Both the position numbers and the translations under genes were made by a program. A DNA stretch of 64,000 bases from Apostichopus japonicus (Eukaryota > Echinodermata > Holothuroidea > Aspidochirotida > Stichopodidae), in contig NC_092572.1 in the NCBI RefSeq assembly GCF_037975245.1, positions 24,707,989 through 24,771,988 on the forward strand, given 5' to 3'. The notes beneath the pieces are model-generated. The model made no database searches, was not told the DNA's origin, and saw only the letters and a list, made by a program, of their open reading frames with translations. Shown piece by piece: positions 58,217 through 64,000 of the stretch; position 1 is the stretch's first letter, and each line of letters opens with the position of its first letter.

Positions 58217-60085
58217 AAATGAACAGATATAATGGTACACCAAAGTCAGTTTTTCCATAGCAAATAGAGTTAACATTACTGGAAAATGGGTACGCTGTAC
58301 ATATATGTGACAAAAGGGAGTGTGAAACATGCCCGTCCCAATAGGATAATTATCCAAGGAGGGCTATCGATAGTACATTGTATATTTTTAAACATTTTGA
58401 TAAGTCTACTCGTATCACACCGACTACTTCTGAGAATTTTTTTTATTACCCATTGAACATGTGATTTGCTTCATTTTTTTCAACAAAATATTGTTAAATT
58501 CGCAAAATTACATTATTTGCTCCAATTCCAAGAGGCCCGCGTCGAATGACCGATTAGTTTTACCGCAGATATGACTCGTTACTCGAAACTGTCTTCTTTC
58601 CTTCTTGAATGGGCACTAATATGATGGTGACTTCATTTACTCATAAAAGAGAATACAATTTGCATATCATAAATGCATACATGTACATGTGATGCACATT
58701 AGGTAACTAAAATGTGTTACTTAATCAGAATTTATGAAAGTTCTGATTAAAAATTTAAATCCCGATTAGGGTCCTTCTAAAATATCAACATGTATAGCTT
58801 GCATAACATTTGACTTGTTCATACATTATGATCGGTTTACTAAATCTTGTTATATCATATTTAAAAGTATATAATTATGTAAAAGCAAAGCAGCACAGTG
58901 GTATAACATCCAATAAGTATTATTTTATTACTGTTTATTTTTGTATATTTCATACATTTTGTTATGTATTACATCAATACATCATTACATTTTGTAATGA
59001 GTCATCATTTATCAATTTAAAATCCATACCATATATAAAAAGAAAAGAAGAAAACCAGGTGTTAGAGTTTTCATGAATTCAGAATTGCTTTTGAAACTTT
59101 TGAATTACTTTAAGTATTCATAATTAAAAAGCGTAATACGGAATTCCCATGCCTTACTGATATTAGAGATATGATTCTCAAAGTCATCGATGGTAGGTCT
59201 CACCCTCAACAATAATTTTGCAAAAACCTCACAAGACAGTTAAGCAACTGTTAGCAGTTGCTTATTTGGATAACTTAAATGCAATCGACGTAAATATGAT
59301 ACATAATAACAATTTAAGGTGGGGGAAATTGCATTGTTGGCTGCCCAGTTGACTACATATAATAGTCAAACGTCATCATTTAAAAATAGTCGATATGTAA
59401 GTATATATTCTTTGTGATGCTGGTTCTCTTGTATACTTCTTGGCGTCTACCGTATTGCGTTTCTATAAGGAAGAATAAAACATCGCAATATTTACATTTC
59501 TATAAAGGTTATCAGCCAACATGTCTCTATTACAAAAAAGAATATCACGTTTCATTTAACGTTATCTATACTAAAACAAAAGCAACAGATCAAAGGGTAT
59601 GAATAATTAGTTGTTAAGTTTGATTGCAAATACGATAAGAGAAAGAACTAAACGTAAGTGTGAAATATCATTTTACTTGTAATGAAGCACCGGATTTCTG
59701 TGTAAAGTAAGAAAACACGCTCGCCACAACTGCTCTTTGTAAAATGTGCAAATTTTGCGTCCATCACACTTTAACAGTGACACTTAAATAATTGGGGGGG
59801 GGGGGGGGCGAAGTTTGGCAATGCCTGCTAACATAATTCATACTAAGTTTGGAATTGTGCCAATATATGATGATAAGAATGTAATAATAAGACATTTTGT
59901 ACATACCTCCATTCTTCACGGAAATTCTTTACCTTTATTAAACGAAACATATGAGACATGTAATTTAAAGCATCATGAATTAAAACAAAATAAACAAGTG
60001 TGTTTACATAACGGTTAAGCAATTGAAAAAAACAAAACAATGATTCCTAAACCATATGTGCATTTATATTTGTGTAATATTATTT
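58217..60085. other. Tail-to-tail intergenic region
   Basis: Lies between the receptor stop and the minus-strand NACHT gene. No coding exon is seen. A poly-G run lies at 59793-59808. TTTATT at 59934-59939 is an AATAAA on the minus strand and may serve the NACHT gene. Confidence 0.5.
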
Positions 60086-60265
60086 TCAACAAAATGTATT
60101 TAAACTACATGTAACCATATCCATTATGCTTCCTGTTATTAAGTAAAACCTCCAATAGTTAGCTAGGTTTCCAGCTGCAACAAATATGTAAAAGATATTA
60201 TGTAAACAAAGTCGAACCTCTTTTCTGTAATCGTTTTCCGATACTTTTTTTCCTCCATAACGAGT
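60086..60265 (-). CDS. NACHT gene tentative last exon
   Basis: Continues in frame as TRYGGKKVSENDYRKEVRLC, then a hydrophobic stretch, to a TGA at 60088-60086. The acceptor (taatttttcag) is good. The second half is AT-rich and may be read-through into 3' sequence, so a donor inside this block cannot be excluded. Confidence 0.35.
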   Translation of the reverse strand, partial: TRYGGKKVSENDYRKEVRLCLHNIFYIFVAAGNLANYWRFYLITGSIMDMVTCSLNTFC

Positions 60266-63200
60266 CTGAAAAATTAATTAAAGAATGATGCTGAATTAAG
60301 ATTTCTACACTCAGTTTTAAATCGTTAATTAAACGTAAAGAAAAATTGATATAAAAATGAAAGAAATTGTCCAAATACTGTATGTCTTCACTAGAAAATA
60401 AATAATAATAACATTTAAGTTCAAGTAAATGTTTAACAGCATATAGTAAGTAACACTGCAAAGTATATATATCCACTGGCGTTATAACAAATCTTTCTGT
60501 TATATTCATTCGTTTCATTAGTGGATATATCTACTCACCTCCCATTGACCTGATGGGCGCAGACGATACCATATTGTTGTAGGTAACCAAAATACTGTGA
60601 ACATATAAAAGAGGAGTAAAATAAAGCATAACTGTAAACAATATTTATGGATGGCTACCGAATTTCAAATTTCAAAACAAAAATTGAGAACACTGTACTA
60701 CATTGATTTATTCATGCTACTGGATGTTGTTTGACTGTTCAATTCAATTCGGTTGTTTTTATTCTCACCTGATGTATTTGCTTTCCCAAAGTTTTGCAGG
60801 AAAGACTCCTCTTCGAAACGTTTAGGCAATAGGCAGTAGTTCAACCTGCAAAGATATTTATATGAACAAAGCAACACATTAATTTATTCTCTGTTTATTG
60901 GCATTCTCAAATAATTATCTCATATATACAACCATGATTATGCATTACAAATCAACACAAAACATAGCTTAAAATAGGCAAGAATTAAATTCTTTATGAA
61001 ATTTATTAAAACTAACCCCTGAACAATGTGTTGGTTTACAGACTAGGCTTCATTTACATTTTCCAAAAAAAAAGCGTTTACCCAAGCATAAAGGTTGTTA
61101 TCATTTCCGTTTGGAAGTAGTAACAAGAGTAACAAACCAAATCAAAAATAACACTTTAATATCTATGTCACAGTTTCAGCTTACGTTAAAACCTGCAAAC
61201 CATCACAATTAAGTGAGAATTTGATCACACTGAGTGCTTCTTCACATGTAAGCTCTCGACCCATTTCAGTGATCTTCAATTCCTTCACATGTTTCAACGT
61301 ATCTACTGCCAATCCGGACTTCAAGTGGATCCGTGGACGATCGAGCTGCACATTGGCTACACAGTCTTCTAAATGAAACCACGCAATTGGAATCTGCACG
61401 TTGAAAAACGGAAACAAAATATAAAGGATATGATGGAGGGGTTTTTCTCCGGTGAGATTAGATACATGATGGAGTGACGTTGAAATTATCTTTGCTATAA
61501 CTTAGTACTAATTAATAGTTTAATCTTGACACAATCATACCATATTACCTCCTGACAGTAACAACTGTGTTTTATAACCTCGTTCTTTGAATCGAGTAAG
61601 CTATGACCACTTTGTAAAAAAGTGGCGGCAGAAATCCCGCGTCTCATACTAGCCGCGTATCATGAAATTGATGAAAATATACTCCTCTCAAATTGTACAG
61701 TACTAACATTAAAACCACGTAAGAAACAAACAAATACGTTGCTAATTTGTAATATAGGTATAAGCTCAAGGTAATATAAATGCTTTAAAAGGTCTTGAAA
61801 TAGGTTACCTTCATTTTTGATGCTATGGCAATTAGTTGTAAGGTAGATCTTTGTACCAGTCTGCTGTTGTCTTTACTAACAAGAAAGTTATCGGAGCACA
61901 CCTCGGTAATATTTTTAGCTATGGACTCGATATTTCCACTTTGTTCCATAACACACAATATCGCGAAATTGTCACCGTCTGGAGTGCTTTTTAAGTAATG
62001 TATGATATCTGTAGCTATTTCTTTGTTTAGGCCACATGTGAACCGATAGACATACTGAAGTTCAAATGGGTCAATTGTTTTAAGAGTATTTGTAAGCTCA
62101 GTCTTCGACGCGTTGGATGCGAAGCGTGATAAATAATGAGCTGCGTACCATTCACAAAATAGTTTATGGAAGAAAGTTACTCGAATTGTCTTTGCATGAA
62201 TAGCATCGTAGTCCAATATTGTTTTCTGATTAAGAAACGATGAAGACTGCTGTTCAACTAAAATGCCAACTTGAACGTAGTGATTATAAAATTCATCGCT
62301 GAGGTCAGTACACAGTTCATCCTTTGTCCAATGTTTTTGGCTGTCGGTTTTCGTTAAACTTTTAAATGCTATTTCATCAAGTGCTGCGTGATCGAAGTCT
62401 GGAACAATCAGTTGTGAAGCATTGTTCTGGCTAAATTTTGATGCCTGATGCCTGTGGAAACAGGCAATGACGTAACGAAAAAAGTCAGTAACAGAATCCA
62501 CATTAATGTTTGCTTTATCCCTTAACGCTAAGTGGACATACATCACAAAGAACAAAGGTACCTGACAGAGATCCCCAAGGATTGAGTTTATCTGTAAACG
62601 TTCCAGGACTTCTTCGACAGGTTCTACGCCGCTGATGCCTTCAACCACACGATGGAGATAGCTAACTCGAGATATTTCGTTAAAACCAGTCATTCTGAGT
62701 AGGTCCTTGTTAGGAGTAATGTTTGCAGGGAGGCAGTTCGTTCTGGTTGTTAAAATAACTTGACATTTTTGAAACAGACTTCTCTGCAAAATATGCCGGA
62801 TGTCAGTGTCAACATCTCTACATGGAAATTCATCGTAGCCATCAAGTATTAACAATATTGATTTTGTATGAAAAATAATATTCATGATGTCTTCTTTTGT
62901 AAATGTTGAGTCCATCGGAAGTAAAAGTGCTCTGATTGCTTCAAAAATTGAGGTTTTATTTGGCCAATCCCGTAACCGGAAAAACAACAAAATATCAATA
63001 TCTTTCAAAGGTGAATCTTGTTTCATCGTGCACCAGTCGTAAGCTAACTTCAAGGCTAGAGTTGATTTACCATGACCAGGATCTCCTTCGACTACAAGTA
63101 AACGTGACTTGATTCGAGGATTATTAAATAGTTCATTGTAATTTTTCAACGTCATCCACTCACCCCTTTCAGTGATGGAGCTAGTCTTTAGTTCAAGACC

Positions 63201-63855
63201 ACCTTCGACGTAAAGTTGCTCCACACCGTATGCATCGTCTCGCATGAATGGTAATGGTCTTATAGAATTATACATATTTTCGTAACTTATTCGCAATTCG
63301 TCGAGAAATGTCTTAGTTTTGTCTGATTTTGAGAGAAAGGGAAAGAAAAATGTCCTTATGCAAATTAGGACTTTGTACACGAAGTTATGTTTTTTATTTA
63401 TAGAACCAACAAAATAACACATTGCGCGGAAGGATAGAAATATTGCTTGTTACAGTTTTCGTTATTTGAAGTGTTTTTTTTTTTTAGGGAGGATTACATA
63501 TTACCAGAAAATTTACCGTAAAGTGAATCATCTGATCACTTTGTGCAACTAACCCCTCAAAGGTTTACTTGAAAAGTAATTAACCTCCATTAACGGTACA
63601 GTTACATGTCACAATGTAGGAACGTGTTATTTAAAGAAAGGTAAGCCCTCCAGGTTTGTCAAAAGCCTAGAACTTGCAATGTCAGGTTTGTAATGCTCAT
63701 TTGAAAACTCATGGTTTTCTACGTTTGTGTGTCACAAGTACAATACAACTGTTGGAGTGATTTATGCAGAACTTTACATTATTCGTTACAAAAAAAAAGA
63801 GCTAATTACCCGGTATTACATTTTCCGTGGTCTCAGGTGTGAGTACATCTTTCAT
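60086..63855 (-). CDS. NACHT-domain NLR-type protein (partial, at least 6 exons)
   Basis: Minus-strand exons in transcript order: 63855-63810, 63322-61809, 61393-61185, 60845-60769, 60594-60539 and a tentative 60265-60086. They join in phase. The large exon has a pre-NACHT helix region, Walker A (GDPGHGKST), Walker B (LLILDGYDEF), a sensor-type ILTTRTN and a helical region to the end. The next exon resembles a short leucine-rich/ancillary segment. NLR-type NACHT proteins are STAND NTPases that oligomerise on sensing ligand; such genes are often expanded in echinoderms. No N-terminal CARD, Death or Pyrin domain lies in the window, so the 5' end is probably beyond 64000. The ATG at 63855 could also be a start. 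Confidence 0.75.
60539..60594 (-). CDS. NACHT gene short exon
   Basis: Encodes VFWLPTTIWYRLRPSGQWE. Acceptor is gttcacag and donor is GAG|gtgagt. Phase is 1 in, 0 out. Confidence 0.6.
60769..60845 (-). CDS. NACHT gene short exon
   Basis: Encodes TLNYCLLPKRFEEESFLQNF and GKANTS. Acceptor is atctttgcag and donor is TCAG|gtgaga. Phase is 2 in, 1 out. Confidence 0.6.
61185..61393 (-). CDS. NACHT gene exon: Leu-rich ancillary segment
   Basis: Encodes IPIAWFHLEDCVANVQLDRP and on to CDGLQVLT. LKHVKELKITEMG and GLQVL resemble leucine-rich-repeat strands, though only one or two units are present. Acceptor is acgtgcag and donor is TTAAC|gtaagc. Phase is 0 in, 2 out. Confidence 0.7.
61809..63322 (-). 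CDS. NACHT exon
   Basis: 1514 nt, starting DKTKTFLDELRISYENMYNS. Walker A is at about 63086-63060 and Walker B near 62856-62827. The acceptor (cctttctctcaaaatcag) means that the 30 or so residues upstream in the open frame (from 63422) are intron. The exon ends SKMK|gtaacc, phase 0. Confidence 0.9.
63810..63855 (-). CDS. NACHT gene exon before the NACHT domain
   Basis: Encodes MKDVLTPETTENVIP and ends in phase 1. A pyrimidine-rich tract (on the minus strand tttctttttccttttgaag) precedes it, which favours an internal exon. Its phase matches the acceptor of the NACHT exon. Confidence 0.55.
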
Positions 63856-64000
63856 CTTCAAAAGGAAAAAGAAATAAGAAACACCTTGGTACAAGCCGCA
63901 CTTAAAATGATTCCATCTGTAACATTAAATATTTGTGAATCGTTAACCACAAAACAATGTGTAGCATATGCAAGAAGGAATTATAAACTTCTAGAGAAGG
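63856..64000. other. Right edge, no feature seen
   Basis: AT-rich sequence, presumably intron of the NACHT gene. No exon is recognisable. Confidence 0.4.

Noticed and set aside
63323-63422. Start of the NACHT protein at the ATG at 63422
   Set aside because: A good acceptor at 63323 matches the phase of a short upstream exon, and the segment upstream of it is pyrimidine-rich intron-like sequence.

Overview
The window is eukaryotic, AT-rich genomic DNA from an animal. Genes are split into many short exons with GT-AG introns, and there are long introns, tRNA-derived SINEs, LINE-type 3' tails, a Penelope-like remnant, a Tc1/mariner-type MITE, and many micro- and minisatellites. The gene families (a NACHT/NLR-type protein, an Ig-domain receptor with a tyrosine-kinase-like domain, and a raft-type tyrosine-motif adaptor) suggest an invertebrate deuterostome. 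An echinoderm, perhaps a sea cucumber, is my inference; no marker in the window proves it.

Layout. 1-6.4 kb: repeat-rich DNA without a confident gene (two tRNA-derived SINEs, long TA microsatellites, one unexplained minus-strand ORF, one 388-bp inverted-repeat MITE). 6.45-39.05 kb, plus strand: one gene of nine coding exons. I assembled it by splice phase into an 813-residue type I membrane adaptor with a signal peptide, a very short ectodomain, one membrane helix, a CxC palmitoylation-like motif, 20 YxxPhi motifs, SH3-ligand-like proline motifs, a lysine-rich tail and a C-terminal ETDL PDZ-ligand motif. This is the architecture of PAG1/Cbp (Csk-binding protein). Its introns carry most of the satellite DNA. 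39.2-47.2 kb: intergenic, with several tandem repeats. 47.2-58.2 kb, plus strand: one gene of 16 exons, 763 residues, with a signal peptide, three Ig-like domains, a membrane helix and a tyrosine-kinase-like domain. That domain lacks the VAIK lysine, the HRD aspartate and the catalytic-loop asparagine, so it is a predicted receptor pseudokinase. 60.1-63.9 kb, minus strand: a NACHT NTPase gene (NLR-type) converging tail-to-tail on the receptor gene and probably continuing beyond the right edge.

How they may work together (inference). The adaptor would be phosphorylated by Src-family kinases and would dock Csk and other SH2 proteins at the membrane. The pseudokinase receptor would act as a ligand-binding scaffold with YxxM and YxN docking sites. 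The NACHT protein would be a cytosolic sensor. Together the locus looks like an innate immune or signalling neighbourhood, but proximity alone does not show a shared pathway.

All exon models come from reading frame, splice consensus and phase. Total coding lengths are multiples of three (2442 and 2292 nt for the two complete genes). No transcript or database evidence was available.
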